Notes: generated from the letters alone by a model not told the origin. DNA of 64,000 nt from Xanthomonas campestris pv. badrii (GCF_012848175.1 NZ_CP051651.1:1736001-1800000); one strand, 5' to 3'; positions 19,142 to 32,589 are shown, counted from the stretch's first letter. Numbers and translations: made by a program.

Positions 19142-19280
19142 CGGAATCCGCTCCACCCAGAAGGCAGCTTGTTCGGTTCTCTGTGCAACGAGGCGAGAGC
19201 ATGCCAGCGCAAGCCGCATGACTAGACCCCAACCGAGCTGTCCTGGCGTTACCGCCGCAGCAGGTGACAAGCACCACCGC

Positions 19281-19318
19281 TTGCGTTAATGTACTAACAC
19301 GCTATTACATTAACGCAA
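19281..19318 (+). promoter_or_regulatory. Operator palindrome and promoter of the his operon
   Basis: A perfect 13-bp inverted repeat, TTGCGTTAATGTA (19281-19293) and TACATTAACGCAA (19306-19318), flanks a 12-bp centre and ends on the A of the first start codon. Within it TTGCGT, 16 bp and TATTAC make a plausible sigma-70 promoter, placing the transcript start at or next to the ATG (leaderless mRNA). Its position before a TrpR-family gene suggests autoregulation of the operon. Confidence 0.7.
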
Positions 19319-19644
19319 TGAAACAACGACCTGCCCCCCGCGAATCCACCGATGTTGCCGCTTCGCTGCAGATGCTGTCCGAGGCCTTGGCCTGCCTGCA
19401 TGCACCTGGCGCAGTCGAAGCCTTCCTGCGCGATCTGTGCACCCCGGCCGAGCTCGAAGCCATGGCCGACCGCTGGCGGGTGGTGCCGTTATTGATCAAG
19501 GGCGTGCCATACCGCGAGATCCACGAGCTGACCCAGGTCAGCGTGACCACCATCGGGCGCGTTGCGCGCACCCTGGAACACGGCGCCGGCGGTTATGCCG
19601 CGGCCCTGCGCGAGCAAGCCGCGCGCCCTGTCCAATCCCACTGA
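19318..19644 (+). CDS. TrpR-family (YerC/HisR-like) regulator heading the his operon
   Basis: A 108-residue all-helical protein of the TrpR/YerC-YecD family. The core FLRDLCTPAELEAMADRWRVVPLLIKGVPYREI and the recognition helix VSVTTIGRVARTLEHG match the Trp-repressor-like fold. As first gene of the his operon, nine bases before hisG, it is probably a histidine-responsive repressor of the operon; such HisR regulators have been proposed for Xanthomonadales. ATG 19318 is chosen because the upstream frame runs through the palindrome; no Shine-Dalgarno precedes it, fitting a leaderless transcript. Effector identity is inferred. Confidence 0.85.
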   Translation: MKQRPAPRESTDVAASLQMLSEALACLHAPGAVEAFLRDLCTPAELEAMADRWRVVPLLIKGVPYREIHELTQVSVTTIGRVARTLEHGAGGYAAALREQAARPVQSH

Positions 19645-21856
<2,212 letters not shown>

Positions 21857-21860
<4 letters not shown>

Positions 21861-22948
21861 GCACACCTTCGATTCTTGAACTGGTACGCGAGGACTTGCG
21901 TGCGTTTGCCGGCTATTCGTCGGCACGTACCAGCGCCTTGCAGGGCGATGTCTGGCTCAACGCCAACGAGTCGGCCTGGGGCAATCCTGCCGATCCGCAA
22001 GGCAGCACGCGCCGCTATCCCGATCCGCAACCCGGCGCGCTGCGCAACGCCTTGGCGGCGCTGTATGGCTGCGCGCCGGAACAGCTGTTGATCGGCCGCG
22101 GCAGCGACGAAGCGATCGATCTGCTGGTGCGTGGCCTGTGCGTGCCCGAGCGCGATGCGGTGGTGGTCACCCCGCCGGTGTTCGGCATGTATGCGGTGTG
22201 CGCGCGGCTGCAGAACGCACCACTGGTCGAGGTGCCACTGGTCGATGGCAGCGACGGCTTTCATGCCGATATTCCGGCCATCGTGGAAGCCGCGCTGGCG
22301 GCGAAGGCCAAGCTGGTGTTCCTGTGCTCGCCGTCCAACCCGGCCGGCTCGGCAATCGCGCTGCGGGATGTGGAAAGCGCCCTGCAGGCGCTGCAAGGCA
22401 AGGCGCTGGTGGTGGTCGATGAAGCCTACGGCGAATTTTCCGATGTGCCATCGGCGGTCGGCCTGCTGGAGCGCTACGACAACCTGGCCGTGCTGCGCAC
22501 CTTGTCCAAGGCACACGCGCTGGCGGCCGCGCGCATCGGCAGCCTGATCGCCAATGCGGAATTGATCGCGCTGCTGCGTCGTTGCCAGGCGCCGTACCCG
22601 GTGCCTACGCCGTGCGCGGCGATGGCAGTGCAGGCGCTATCCGCGCCGGCACTGGAGGTCACCCGCCGGCGCATTGCCGAAGTGCGCAGCGAGCGCGAGC
22701 GCGTTCGTCTGGCCCTGGCGCAACTGCCTGGCGTGCGCCGGGTCTATGCATCGCAGGGCAATTTCCTGCTGGTGCGCTTCGACGACGCAGAAGCCGCGTT
22801 CCAGGCGCTGCTGGAGGCCGGGGTGGTGGTGCGCGACCAACGCGCGGTGCCGCGCCTGTCCGATGCGTTGCGCATCACCCTGGGCACGGTCGAACAGAAC
22901 GAGCGTGTGCTCGGTGCGCTGCGGCGTAAGCGGGAGGCTGCGGCATGA
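21857..22948 (+). CDS. hisC: Histidinol-phosphate aminotransferase
   Basis: A 363-residue fold-type I PLP enzyme. Visible features: [11 protein letters not shown] near the N-terminus, [19 protein letters not shown], the [10 protein letters not shown] loop, the [11 protein letters not shown] aspartate region, and [14 protein letters not shown] with the Schiff-base lysine. It converts imidazole-acetol phosphate to histidinol phosphate. Coupled to hisD and hisB by 4-bp overlaps. Confidence 0.95.
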
Positions 22949-24072
22949 CCCCGATTCTTTTCGTCGACCGCGATGGCACGCTGATCACCGAGCCGGCCGA
23001 TTACCAGATCGACGCGTATGAAAAGCTGCGCTTCGTCGACAACGTCATCCCGGCGATGCTCAAGCTGCGCGATGCCGGCTACCAGTTCGTCATCGTCAGC
23101 AATCAGGATGGGCTGGGCAGCGAGAGCTATCCGCGGGCTGCGTTCGATGGCCCGAACAACCTGATGCTGCAGATCTTCGCCAGCCAGGGCATCGAGTTCC
23201 GCGAAGTGCTGATCGACTGTAGCTGGCCGGCCGACAATGCGCCCACGCGCAAGCCGGGAGTTGGTCTGATGCTGCCGTACCTGCAGGACCGCAATATCGA
23301 CTGGGCGCGCTCGGCAATGGTGGGCGACCGCCTCACCGACATCCAGTTTGCGCAGAACCTCAACATCCGCGGTTTCCAACTGCGCACCGACGAATTCGGT
23401 GGCGAGTGGGACTGGCCCGGCATCGCGCACGAGCTGGCCGATGCGCCGCGCCGCGCGGTGGTTCAGCGCAACACCAAGGAAACCAGGATCCGCGTCGAGC
23501 TGGACCTGGATCGCGTGGCCGAGCCGCATACCGCCACCGGCCTGCCATTCTTCGATCACATGCTGGAACAGATCGGCAAGCACGGTGGGTTTGCGTTGGA
23601 CATCCGTGCCGACGGTGATCTGCACATCGATGAGCACCACACCATCGAAGACACCGGCCTGGCGCTGGGTCAGGCGCTGCGCGAGGCGCTGGGCAACAAG
23701 CGCGGCATCGGCCGATATGGCTTCGATCCGCCGGAAAGCCCATGGCTGGCTGCAGGCGAGGGCGCACACCATGGCTTCACCCTGCCGATGGACGAAACCA
23801 TCGCCAGCGCCGCACTCGATTTCAGTGGCCGGCCATATTTCGTATTCGAAGGCGACTTCAAACGCGAGCGGGTGGGCGACATGCCCACCGAACTGGTGCC
23901 GCATTTCTTTCGCTCGATCTGCGATGCGTCCGGATTGAACCTGCATCTGAGCGTGCGTGGCGACAACGACCATCACAAGGTGGAAGCCTGCTTCAAGGCG
24001 CTGGCGCGTGCGCTGCGCCAGGCGATCCGCCGCGAGGGCACCGCCTTGCCGTCCACCAAGGGCGCGCTATGA
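22945..24072 (+). CDS. hisB: Bifunctional histidinol-phosphatase/imidazoleglycerol-phosphate dehydratase
   Basis: A 375-residue fusion typical of gammaproteobacteria. The N-terminal HAD phosphatase begins [13 protein letters not shown] (catalytic DxDGT) and has the VGDRLTD loop. The C-terminal IGPD half starts at [15 protein letters not shown] and carries the metal-binding [28 protein letters not shown] and [12 protein letters not shown] motifs. It catalyses the sixth and eighth steps of histidine synthesis. Confidence 0.96.
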   Translation: MTPILFVDRDGTLITEPADYQIDAYEKLRFVDNVIPAMLKLRDAGYQFVIVSNQDGLGSESYPRAAFDGPNNLMLQIFASQGIEFREVLIDCSWPADNAPTRKPGVGLMLPYLQDRNIDWARSAMVGDRLTDIQFAQNLNIRGFQLRTDEFGGEWDWPGIAHELADAPRRAVVQRNTKETRIRVELDLDRVAEPHTATGLPFFDHMLEQIGKHGGFALDIRADGDLHIDEHHTIEDTGLALGQALREALGNKRGIGRYGFDPPESPWLAAGEGAHHGFTLPMDETIASAALDFSGRPYFVFEGDFKRERVGDMPTELVPHFFRSICDASGLNLHLSVRGDNDHHKVEACFKALARALRQAIRREGTALPSTKGAL

Positions 24073-24671
24073 CCGCCGTTGCGCTGATCGATGCCGGCGG
24101 CGCCAATCTGGGCTCGGTGCGTTATGCGCTGGAGCGGCTGGGCGTGGACGCACGGGTGGTCCGCGATGCAGCAGGGTTGCAGGGCGCGCAGCGGGTGATC
24201 CTGCCGGGCGTCGGTGCGGCGCCGGAGGCAATGTCGCGCCTGCGTGCGCAAGGCCTGGTCGAACCATTGCAGCAGCTGCAGGTGCCGGTGATCGGCATCT
24301 GCCTAGGCATGCAGTTGTTGTTCGAACACTCCGAAGAAGGCGATGTCGACTGCCTTGGGCTGCTGCCGGGCATCGTGCGCCACATGACGCCGGCGCTGGG
24401 CATCCGCGTGCCGCACATGGGCTGGAATCAGCTGTTGCCGTTGCGCGAGTCTGCGTTGCTGGCCGGCCTGCCGGAGCGCGCCAGTGCGTATTTCGTGCAT
24501 GGCTACGCAGCGCCGGTGACCGCCGATACCGTGGCCGCCTGCGATCACGGCGGTCTGTTCACGGCCGTGGTGCAACAGGGGCTGCGCTGCGGCGCGCAGT
24601 TCCACCCCGAGCGTTCGGCAGACACCGGTGCACGCATCCTGCGCAATTTTCTCGAGATGAGCTTTCCATGA
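24069..24671 (+). CDS. hisH: Imidazole glycerol phosphate synthase, glutaminase subunit
   Basis: A 200-residue class I glutamine amidotransferase that supplies ammonia to HisF. The nucleophile cysteine lies in [15 protein letters not shown], and the catalytic His-Glu pair in [17 protein letters not shown] 24069 overlaps the hisB stop; the longer open frame upstream is a shadow of hisB. Confidence 0.95.
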   Translation: MTAVALIDAGGANLGSVRYALERLGVDARVVRDAAGLQGAQRVILPGVGAAPEAMSRLRAQGLVEPLQQLQVPVIGICLGMQLLFEHSEEGDVDCLGLLPGIVRHMTPALGIRVPHMGWNQLLPLRESALLAGLPERASAYFVHGYAAPVTADTVAACDHGGLFTAVVQQGLRCGAQFHPERSADTGARILRNFLEMSFP

Positions 24672-25402
24672 GGTTTACTGTCTACCCCGCGCTGGATATC
24701 CGTGATGGTCGCGTGGTGCGCCTGCTGCAGGGCGACTACGCCCGCGAAACCCGCTACGGCGACGATGTGCTGCCGCGTGCGCAGGCCTTCGCCGACGCCG
24801 GCGCGCAGTGGATGCATCTGGTCGATCTGGATGCGGCCAAGGCCGGCGGCTACACGCTGGCCACGCTGCTCGGCCAGATCACCCGGCAGACCGGCTTGCA
24901 GGTGCAGACCGGCGGCGGCGTGCGTTCGCGCGAGGACGTGGCGCGCATCCTCGACGCAGGTGCGGCGCGCGTGGTGATCGGCTCATTGGCGGTGCGCGAG
25001 GCCGACACCGTGATCGCCTGGTTGCAGGAATTTGGCGCGCAGCGGCTGACCATTGCCTTGGACACGCGCCAGGATGCCGCCGGTGTATGGCAATTGCCAG
25101 TGCATGGCTGGACCGAGGCGGCCGAGGCCACCCTGGATCAACTGGCGGTGCGTTACGCGCAGGCCGGCCTGCAACACCTGCTGTGCACCGACATCGCGCG
25201 CGACGGCATGCTGTCCGGGCCGAACATGGCGTTGTACGCGCATCTGCGTGCGCTTGCGCCGCAGGTGCAGGTGCAGGTCTCCGGCGGCGCGCGCAATCTT
25301 GCCGACGTGGCGGCGGCCAAGGCCTCCGGCTGCGCCGGCATCGTGCTGGGCAAGGCCTTGCTGGAAGGCCACCTGAATCTCGACGAGGCATTGGCATGCT
25401 GA
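24668..25402 (+). CDS. hisA: ProFAR isomerase (phosphoribosylformimino-AICAR-phosphate isomerase)
   Basis: A 244-residue TIM-barrel isomerase. It starts [22 protein letters not shown], the catalytic aspartate region typical of HisA, and has [18 protein letters not shown] and the [13 protein letters not shown] second catalytic aspartate, with the phosphate site VSGGA. Isomerises ProFAR to PRFAR, the substrate of HisHF. Overlaps hisH by 4 bp and hisF by 7 bp. Confidence 0.95.
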   Translation: MRFTVYPALDIRDGRVVRLLQGDYARETRYGDDVLPRAQAFADAGAQWMHLVDLDAAKAGGYTLATLLGQITRQTGLQVQTGGGVRSREDVARILDAGAARVVIGSLAVREADTVIAWLQEFGAQRLTIALDTRQDAAGVWQLPVHGWTEAAEATLDQLAVRYAQAGLQHLLCTDIARDGMLSGPNMALYAHLRALAPQVQVQVSGGARNLADVAAAKASGCAGIVLGKALLEGHLNLDEALAC

Positions 25403-26172
25403 GCCGGCGCATCATTCCGTGCCTGGACGTGCGCGATGGCCGCGTGGTCAAGGGCGTCAAGTTCCGCGACCACATCGACATGGGCGACATCGTGGAACTG
25501 GCGCTGCGTTACCGCGCGCAGGGCGCCGATGAGCTGGTGTTCTACGACATCGGCGCCAGCCCGGAAGGGCGTTCGGTCGATTACACCTGGGTGGAGCGGG
25601 TGGCGCGGCTGATCGATATTCCGTTCTGCGTGGCCGGCGGCATTCGGGATGTCGACACCGCGCGTGCGGTGCTGCATGCCGGTGCCGACAAGATTTCCAT
25701 CAATTCCCCGGCGCTGGGCCGCCCGCAACTGATCTCCGAACTGGCCGATGCCTTCGGCGTGCAGTGCGTGGTGGTCGGCATCGATTCCATTCGCGAAGAA
25801 GACGGCCAGTGGCGGGTGCGTCGCTACACCGGCGACCCCAGCAAGACCCAGGCGCTGCCGATGCGCACGCTGGACTGGGTGGCCGAAGCGCAGCGCCTGG
25901 GCGCCGGCGAGATCGTGCTCAATTGCATGGACAACGATGGCGTGCGGCGCGGTTACGACATCGCGCAGCTGCGTCAGGTGCGTGCGCTATGCCGGGTGCC
26001 GTTGATCGCCTCCGGCGGTGCAGGCGAGATGCAGCACTTTGCCGATGTCTTCGACCAGGCCGACGTGGATGGCGCGCTAGCCGCCAGCGTGTTCCATAGC
26101 GGCGCGATTCCGATTCCCGAACTCAAGCAGTTCCTGCGCGCGCAACAGATCGAGGTACGTGATGGGCAGTGA
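25396..26172 (+). CDS. hisF: Imidazole glycerol phosphate synthase, cyclase subunit
   Basis: A 258-residue TIM barrel that starts [22 protein letters not shown], the canonical HisF N-terminus. [33 protein letters not shown] and [13 protein letters not shown] are the phosphate-binding and catalytic strands. It forms imidazole glycerol phosphate and AICAR with HisH ammonia. Its 3' end overlaps hisIE by 11 bp. Confidence 0.96.
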   Translation: MLSRRIIPCLDVRDGRVVKGVKFRDHIDMGDIVELALRYRAQGADELVFYDIGASPEGRSVDYTWVERVARLIDIPFCVAGGIRDVDTARAVLHAGADKISINSPALGRPQLISELADAFGVQCVVVGIDSIREEDGQWRVRRYTGDPSKTQALPMRTLDWVAEAQRLGAGEIVLNCMDNDGVRRGYDIAQLRQVRALCRVPLIASGGAGEMQHFADVFDQADVDGALAASVFHSGAIPIPELKQFLRAQQIEVRDGQ

Positions 26173-26782
26173 CACCGTGACACCCGACGACGCGCTGCAA
26201 GCGTTGGACTGGAGCAAGGGCGAGAGCCTGTTGCCGGTGGTCGTGCAGGACGCCGACAACCTGCGCGTGTTGATGCTGGGTTACATGAACGCCGAAGCCC
26301 TGGCTGTCACGCAGCAGCGCGGCGAGGTCACCTTCTTCAGCCGCAGCAAGCAGCGCCTGTGGACCAAGGGCGAGAGCTCGGGCAACGTGCTGCGCGTGGT
26401 GTCCATCGAGGCCGACTGCGACGCCGACACGCTGCTGGTGCTGGCGCGCCCGCACGGGCCCACCTGCCACCTGGGCCGCACCAGCTGTTTCCCGAGCGCG
26501 CCTGGCCAGTTCCTGGGCAGCCTGGATGCCCTGATCGCCACTCGCGAGCGGGAGCGCCCACACGGCAGCTACACCACCACATTGTTCGAGCAGGGCATTC
26601 GCCGCATCGCGCAGAAGGTGGGCGAGGAGGGCGTGGAAACCGCGCTGGCCGGCGTGGTGCAGGGCGATGCCGAGTTGCTCGGCGAGTCGGCCGACCTGCT
26701 GTACCACCTGATCGTGCTGCTGCGCGCCCGCGGCCTGGGACTGGGCGATGCGGTGGCGCTGCTGGAAGCGCGGCATAAATAA
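26162..26782 (+). CDS. hisI: Bifunctional phosphoribosyl-AMP cyclohydrolase/phosphoribosyl-ATP pyrophosphatase
   Basis: A 206-residue HisIE fusion. The N-terminal cyclohydrolase has [28 protein letters not shown] and the metal-binding [20 protein letters not shown]. The C-terminal pyrophosphatase has the MazG-like helices [12 protein letters not shown] and [14 protein letters not shown] 26162 is preceded by GAGG inside hisF; a GTG three bases earlier is possible. Last gene of the his operon, catalysing steps two and three. Confidence 0.95.
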   Translation: MGSDTVTPDDALQALDWSKGESLLPVVVQDADNLRVLMLGYMNAEALAVTQQRGEVTFFSRSKQRLWTKGESSGNVLRVVSIEADCDADTLLVLARPHGPTCHLGRTSCFPSAPGQFLGSLDALIATRERERPHGSYTTTLFEQGIRRIAQKVGEEGVETALAGVVQGDAELLGESADLLYHLIVLLRARGLGLGDAVALLEARHK

Positions 26783-26990
26783 TCGCATCGCAAGCACTAG
26801 CACCGTAGGAGCGCGCCCGAGCGCGACAGGCGTTACCGATAACGCTTCAGCACACGCAGGCGCACTCCTGCGTTACCTGGCCCCGACACACTGCGTTGCA
26901 CATGGCGGAAAGGCTGCAACCGCCAGCCCGGCACTGCGGTAAGCCGACCCAGCCCCGCTACAATTGCCGCTGGTCATCGCAGGAACGTCC
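26783..26990. other. Spacer after the his operon
   Basis: About 208 bp without a gene. It contains a small GCGTTA-CCGA-TAACGC hairpin (26830-26845) without a U-tract and a GTAGGAGCGCGC-type short motif common between Xanthomonas genes. The downstream phosphoesterase probably has its promoter here. Confidence 0.45.
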
Positions 26991-28577
26991 ATGCCGCTTC
27001 GTCTCGCCCTCCTGGCCCTTGGCCTGCTCGCAGGCACTGTGCATGCGAGCGATGTCGTTGTCGAAGGCGTGGTATTCGAAGAGCGCGATGGCGCGCCGGG
27101 GCGGGGCCGTGACGAGCCCGGGCTTGCCGATGTGATCGTCTCCAATGGCCAGCAGCTGGTGCGCACCGACGCGCAGGGGCACTACCGGCTGCCGGTGCGC
27201 GAGGGGCAGACGGTCTTCGTGATCAAGCCGGGCGACCGCAATTTCGTTCCCAATGCCGATGGCCTGCCGGGATTCTGGCGCCATTACGCGCCCAAGGGTT
27301 CGCCCAGGCGCAAGTACCGCGGCATCGCCGCCACCGGCAGCAGCACCGGCAACTGGAATTTCGCGCTGACGCCGCGCGCCGCCGCGCAGGACGGTGGCTT
27401 CGAGATGCTGGTCTTTGCCGACAGCCAGACCGCCACGCTCACCGACGTGGACTATTACCGCCGCGATATCGTTGCGCCCATCGTCGGCAAGATACCGGCA
27501 CGGCTGGGAACCACGTTGGGCGATATCGTCAGCGACGATCTGAGCCTGTATCCGGGGTTGAATGCCGTCACTACCCAACTCGGCGTGCCCTGGTTCCATG
27601 TGCCAGGCAACCACGACCTCAACCTCGACGCCGGCGACGATCTGCAATCACTGGATAGCTGGCGCGCGGTCTACGGCCCGGACACCTACGCGGTGGAACA
27701 GGCCAATGCCAGCTTCGTGTTCCTGGACGATGTGATCTACATGCCGGGCAGCAAGCCGGACTATGTCGGCGGCCTGCGCGAGGACCAGTTCGTCTTCCTG
27801 CAGGCCTATCTGGCGCAGCTGCCGCGCGCGCGGCTGGTGGTGCTGGGCATGCACATCCCGCTGTTCGATGCCGCACCCGGGCAGGAGACCTTCCGGCATG
27901 CGGATCGTCGCCGGCTGTTCGCCTTGCTCGAGGAGTTTGCGCATGTGCTGGTGCTGAGCGCGCACAGCCACACGCAACGGCAGGTGGAGCATGGCGCCGA
28001 CGAGGGCTGGGCCGGTGCGCAGCCGCTGCACGAGTACAACGTGGGCGCCGCCTGCGGTGCGTTCTGGTCGGGCGTGAAGGATGCCGACGGCATTCCCGAT
28101 ACGACCATGAGCGACGGCACGCCCAACGGCTACGCGGTGCTGAAGGTCGCGCCCGGTGGCGACTACACGCTGGCTTACCACGCGGCGCGGGCGGCCGACG
28201 ATGCACAACTGGCGTTGCATGCGCCCAAGGTGTTGCGGCAGGGCGCGTATCCGGCCTGGGGCGTCTACGCCAATGTGTTCATGGGCCAGGACGACACCAC
28301 GGTGGAGATGCGTATCGACAACGGCGCATGGCAGCCAATGAAGCGGCAGGAGCGCCCCGACCCGCGCCTGCTGGCCGAGAACGTGCGCGACGATGCCGCC
28401 GACGCCTTGCGCGGTTACGACCGCTCGCCCGAGGCCACGCCATCCACCCATCTGTGGCGCGGTGCGTTGCCCACCAGGCTCGCGGTGGGGGAGCACACCG
28501 TCGAGGTGCGCGCGAGCCTGCCGACCGGTCAGTACAGCGCGCGCACCGTGTATCGCCTGCAGCGCGCCGAACCTTGA
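26991..28577 (+). CDS. Secreted calcineurin-like phosphoesterase with N- and C-terminal accessory domains
   Basis: A 528-residue protein with a clear signal peptide (PLRLALLALGLLAGTVHA). After a beta-sandwich region like the MetallophosN domain comes the metallophosphoesterase core: FADSQ, PGNHDLNLD (GNHD), LGMHIPLFD and SAHSHTQ, supplying metal ligands. The end resembles the MetallophosC domain. The first motif reads FADSQ, lacking the usual GDxH histidine form. Probable periplasmic or extracellular phosphodiesterase/phosphatase of unknown substrate. Start supported by AGGA before ATG 26991. A strong terminator follows. Confidence 0.88.
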   Translation: MPLRLALLALGLLAGTVHASDVVVEGVVFEERDGAPGRGRDEPGLADVIVSNGQQLVRTDAQGHYRLPVREGQTVFVIKPGDRNFVPNADGLPGFWRHYAPKGSPRRKYRGIAATGSSTGNWNFALTPRAAAQDGGFEMLVFADSQTATLTDVDYYRRDIVAPIVGKIPARLGTTLGDIVSDDLSLYPGLNAVTTQLGVPWFHVPGNHDLNLDAGDDLQSLDSWRAVYGPDTYAVEQANASFVFLDDVIYMPGSKPDYVGGLREDQFVFLQAYLAQLPRARLVVLGMHIPLFDAAPGQETFRHADRRRLFALLEEFAHVLVLSAHSHTQRQVEHGADEGWAGAQPLHEYNVGAACGAFWSGVKDADGIPDTTMSDGTPNGYAVLKVAPGGDYTLAYHAARAADDAQLALHAPKVLRQGAYPAWGVYANVFMGQDDTTVEMRIDNGAWQPMKRQERPDPRLLAENVRDDAADALRGYDRSPEATPSTHLWRGALPTRLAVGEHTVEVRASLPTGQYSARTVYRLQRAEP

Positions 28578-28612
28578 GTGGAGCGGGAAGCATCACATAA
28601 TGCGCGAAACAC

Positions 28613-28638
28613 AAACGCCTCCACGAGGGAGGCGTTTT
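28613..28638. terminator. Rho-independent terminator (bidirectional)
   Basis: Perfect 10-bp stem AAACGCCTCC (28613-28622) and GGAGGCGTTT (28628-28637) with a 5-nt loop, A-rich upstream and TTTT downstream. Ends the phosphoesterase transcript; it can also serve the convergent peptidase gene. Confidence 0.85.
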
Positions 28639-28764
28639 GAGGATCCGGGCTGGCAGGCGATGGCGCGCTGGCGGGATCGGTGCTGGCTGGCGTGATGCTG
28701 GCTGGCCCGGCGAGTGTAGCGAGGCCGCGTACGTGCTGACGAAATGAGAATTAGTCTCAGCGTG

Positions 28765-29838
28765 TCACGGTGGATGCCTGGCAGATGAGCGGGCGCCGGG
28801 CGTTGCCGTCTTGGGCGCGTTTGGCGTGTCGTTGACGGATTCGGATTCGGATGCGGGAGTCGCATCGCGGCTGTCGTCCGCATCGGCATCGGCCGCGTTC
28901 TCTATCGGCGGATAGGGATACGCAACCGCCGGCCCCGGCGTCAGCCCCGCCCGCCATCGGGCCAGCACCGGCGCGATGCGCTTGCCGAGCGACTGCTGCG
29001 GCAACGAGGATAGCTCGCCGTCCTGCGTTTCCCGCGCCGTGATCGCGGCCTTGGCCATGCTGAAGGCGGCCAGTGGATCGTCGGTCTGGTTCATCGCATC
29101 GATCAGCCAGGCCTGGCCAAAATAGGTGGCGTTGGAGGTATTGCCGCAGCCAAACGAGGGGCGATCAGCGCGCGCCGCGGTCAGGATCAGCGTGTCCGGC
29201 GAGCGCAGCGCAGGGATGAAGCCGCCGGAATAGCAGGCCGACAACACGATGATGCGGTGGTCGATCCCGGCATCGTCCAAGGCGGTGCGCAGATCCTGCG
29301 GGCTGATGAAGTCTTCTTCGTTCTCGTCCACCTGCACATACAGGGTGTGGTCTTCGGTGCCGTGGGTGGTGACGAACAACAACAGCGCGTCTTCCTTACG
29401 ATCCATGCGCTTGCCAACCGCAGCGAGCGTGTCGTAGAGATTGTCGTAGGTCGCCAGCGGCGCGTACGGTCGCTCGCCCAGATTGTCGGGGTTGTTGACC
29501 AGGGTGACCACGCGGCCGCGCGCATCGAAGCGTTGCTCGAACAACTGCTTGAGGTAGAGCGTTTCGTTGCGGAATACATCGTCGCTGGCATCGCCGGCAA
29601 CGCCGACCACGTAGAGATCGGTCACCCCAGGGCGCTGCGGCTGCAACGCAGCCAGCGCCTTAGTCAGTGCGGCCCGATCGACCGGGTCGGCCTCGGCGGT
29701 TTGCTGTGCGGCCGGTGCCGGCAAGGCTGCGCCGGCATCGGGATGACAACCGCCCAAAAGAACGACCAGCGCCAGCAGTGCCGGCACCCGCCGGATCGCG
29801 CTCGCCGCGGGCAGCCAGGGGGAAAGCGATGAGAACAA
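28765..29838 (-). CDS. C13-family (legumain-like) cysteine peptidase, lipoprotein
   Basis: A 357-residue protein if started at TTG 29838, which has GAGAGG eight bases upstream; an ATG at 29934 would add 32 residues but lacks a ribosome-binding site. A lipoprotein signal ends LVVLLGGC (lipobox Cys31) followed by HP, favouring outer-membrane sorting. The clan CD fold shows strands leading to the catalytic TTHG (His159) and SACYSGG (Cys202), as in legumain and caspases. The C-terminus is Asp/Ser/Pro-rich and probably disordered. Legumain relatives cleave after Asn or Asp; the bacterial substrate is unknown. Convergent with the phosphoesterase. Confidence 0.85.
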   Translation of the reverse strand: MFSSLSPWLPAASAIRRVPALLALVVLLGGCHPDAGAALPAPAAQQTAEADPVDRAALTKALAALQPQRPGVTDLYVVGVAGDASDDVFRNETLYLKQLFEQRFDARGRVVTLVNNPDNLGERPYAPLATYDNLYDTLAAVGKRMDRKEDALLLFVTTHGTEDHTLYVQVDENEEDFISPQDLRTALDDAGIDHRIIVLSACYSGGFIPALRSPDTLILTAARADRPSFGCGNTSNATYFGQAWLIDAMNQTDDPLAAFSMAKAAITARETQDGELSSLPQQSLGKRIAPVLARWRAGLTPGPAVAYPYPPIENAADADADDSRDATPASESESVNDTPNAPKTATPGARSSARHPP

Positions 29839-29943
29839 CGCCGAGGCCTCTCGAAAACGCGCGGCAGCAGGACTGAAATGCTGCGCTTGGACACACACCC
29901 GGCCGCCGTGCGGCAACCGGGTGTCTTCATTCACTGCGCTGGT

Positions 29944-31211
<1,268 letters not shown>

Positions 31212-31245
31212 GGCGGTCTGGCTCACGAAGGGGGACGGGCAGAAC

Positions 31246-31899
31246 TTAGCGCGGGCCGCGCAATTTCAGCAGTTCGAGTTCGCAGTGCAGCAGGAATTCG
31301 AATGCCTCCAGATGGCGGCGTGCCTCGGCCATGTTGCGGCCCCAGGCATACAGGCCGTGTCCTTCGATGAGATACCCCCACATGCTCTGTTTGTCCAGCA
31401 GGGCCTCCACTTGCGCGGCGAGCACCTGCATGTCCTGGGTGTTGGCGAACACCGGCACGTCCACCGCGGTTTCGTGGGTGGTATTGCCATCGAAGGCCTT
31501 GAGCAGTTCGTAGCCTTCCAGGCGGATCACGCCGCTGCCTGCATAAAGGCGGGACGCAATCGTCTGCACCGGCGAGTGGGTATGCAGCACGCAACCGATC
31601 TCCGGAAACCGGCGATACAGCTGGGTGTGCAGCAAGGTTTCGGCCGACGGGCGCAGCGGGCGGCCGACGGCCTGGCCATCGAAGTCAACCACCATGATGT
31701 CTTCTTCGACCAGGCGGCCCTTGTCGCGTCCGGACACGGTGATCGCAGCGTGCTGCTCGTCCAGGCGATGGGAAAAATTGCTGCTGGTGGCGGGCGTCCA
31801 GCCGGCCTGGGCCAGCTCGCGGATATTGCCGATCAGCAACTGCGCCAGCTCGTGCAGACGGGCGGCGCTATAGGGCAGGGGGGCAGTGGTCGCATTCAT
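31246..31899 (-). CDS. mtnB: Methylthioribulose-1-phosphate dehydratase
   Basis: A 217-residue class II aldolase-fold, zinc-dependent enzyme. Features: [21 protein letters not shown], the [13 protein letters not shown] zinc-site histidines and the C-terminal [15 protein letters not shown] histidine. First gene of the mtnB-mtnD-mtnC operon that returns methylthioribose carbon to methionine. mtnA is not in this window. Confidence 0.95.
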   Translation of the reverse strand: MNATTAPLPYSAARLHELAQLLIGNIRELAQAGWTPATSSNFSHRLDEQHAAITVSGRDKGRLVEEDIMVVDFDGQAVGRPLRPSAETLLHTQLYRRFPEIGCVLHTHSPVQTIASRLYAGSGVIRLEGYELLKAFDGNTTHETAVDVPVFANTQDMQVLAAQVEALLDKQSMWGYLIEGHGLYAWGRNMAEARRHLEAFEFLLHCELELLKLRGPR

Positions 31900-32146
31900 G
31901 GACCTATTCTACTGCCCCGCCAGATCACGGTCAGGTGCAGCGCAGCAGGGTGGGTTCCAGCCACGCTCGGGTCACGAGTGGCTGACAGGATGTGGCGAGC
32001 GCGCGTCCGGTAGTGAGCGCGGTGATGGTGTAACCCGCCTCTGGTTGGGTTCAGTTGGAGGCCCAGGTCAACTGCTGAGTCGGTCGGGGGCTCGGCGCCC
32101 TCACCGCTTGCGGGACACGCCGTTAACCCGTCCATGGGGGCTCGGT

Positions 32147-32164
32147 GGCGGCATCCATGCCGCC
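32147..32164. repeat. GGCGGCA-TCCA-TGCCGCC hairpin
   Basis: Perfect 7-bp palindrome, related in core to the larger element at 32323-32424 (both contain CGGCAT..ATGCCG). Part of a short-repeat family common between Xanthomonas genes. Confidence 0.65.
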
Positions 32165-32322
32165 AACGGTCGCGCAATCGGCGAGGACACCGAGCCAGAC
32201 TGTTGGTCGGTGGCTTTCTGAAAAGCATATCCGTTGATCGGCTGGCGTTAGGCGGACGCACGTGTCAGACCAGCAGGGCACCGAGCCTGCTGTTACCCAG
32301 TACACCGACCACCTCGACTGGT

Positions 32323-32424
32323 CCTTGCCCGCCCACCGTCGCGGGACCTTACGCGGCATGGATGCCGCGTAAGAGCTTACAAGGACGTACTTGCAGCGTG
32401 TCCCGCGATGGTGGGCGGGCAAGG
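32323..32424. repeat. Nested 25-bp inverted repeat element
   Basis: Arms 32323-32347 and 32400-32424 match in 24 of 25 positions (CCTTGCCCGCCCACC...). Between them lies a perfect 10-bp hairpin, TTACGCGGCA-TGGA-TGCCGCGTAA (32349-32372). The 102-bp unit has no coding capacity and could form a two-armed cruciform or RNA stem. It looks like a MITE-type or intergenic palindromic element. Confidence 0.8.
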
Positions 32425-32589
32425 GCCCTGCATTCAAGCGTCAGATCGGCGCCTTCAATCCAAAGAGTAGATCAGCGCCATCAGGCAAAGCGGCAGATCG
32501 GCCGCTCTGTCACGAAAGCCCGGATCATCCGCACTGCCATACACCGATGCGCAGTCGTTGCGTCAGCCACGGATGGCTCGCGCGTTTAC

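Larger units (their letters stand above)
31900..32589. other. Repeat-containing intergenic region
   Basis: A 690-bp region between mtnB and the permease gene. I see no credible coding frame; long open frames crossing it run antisense to the permeases. It holds two families of inverted repeat, listed separately, and direct copies of the CGGCATCCATGCCG motif. Confidence 0.6.

Noticed and set aside
18507..19221. Several open frames in the hisS-his spacer
   Set aside because: They are translations of the direct-repeat blocks, duplicated with the repeats and Arg/Pro/Gly-rich.
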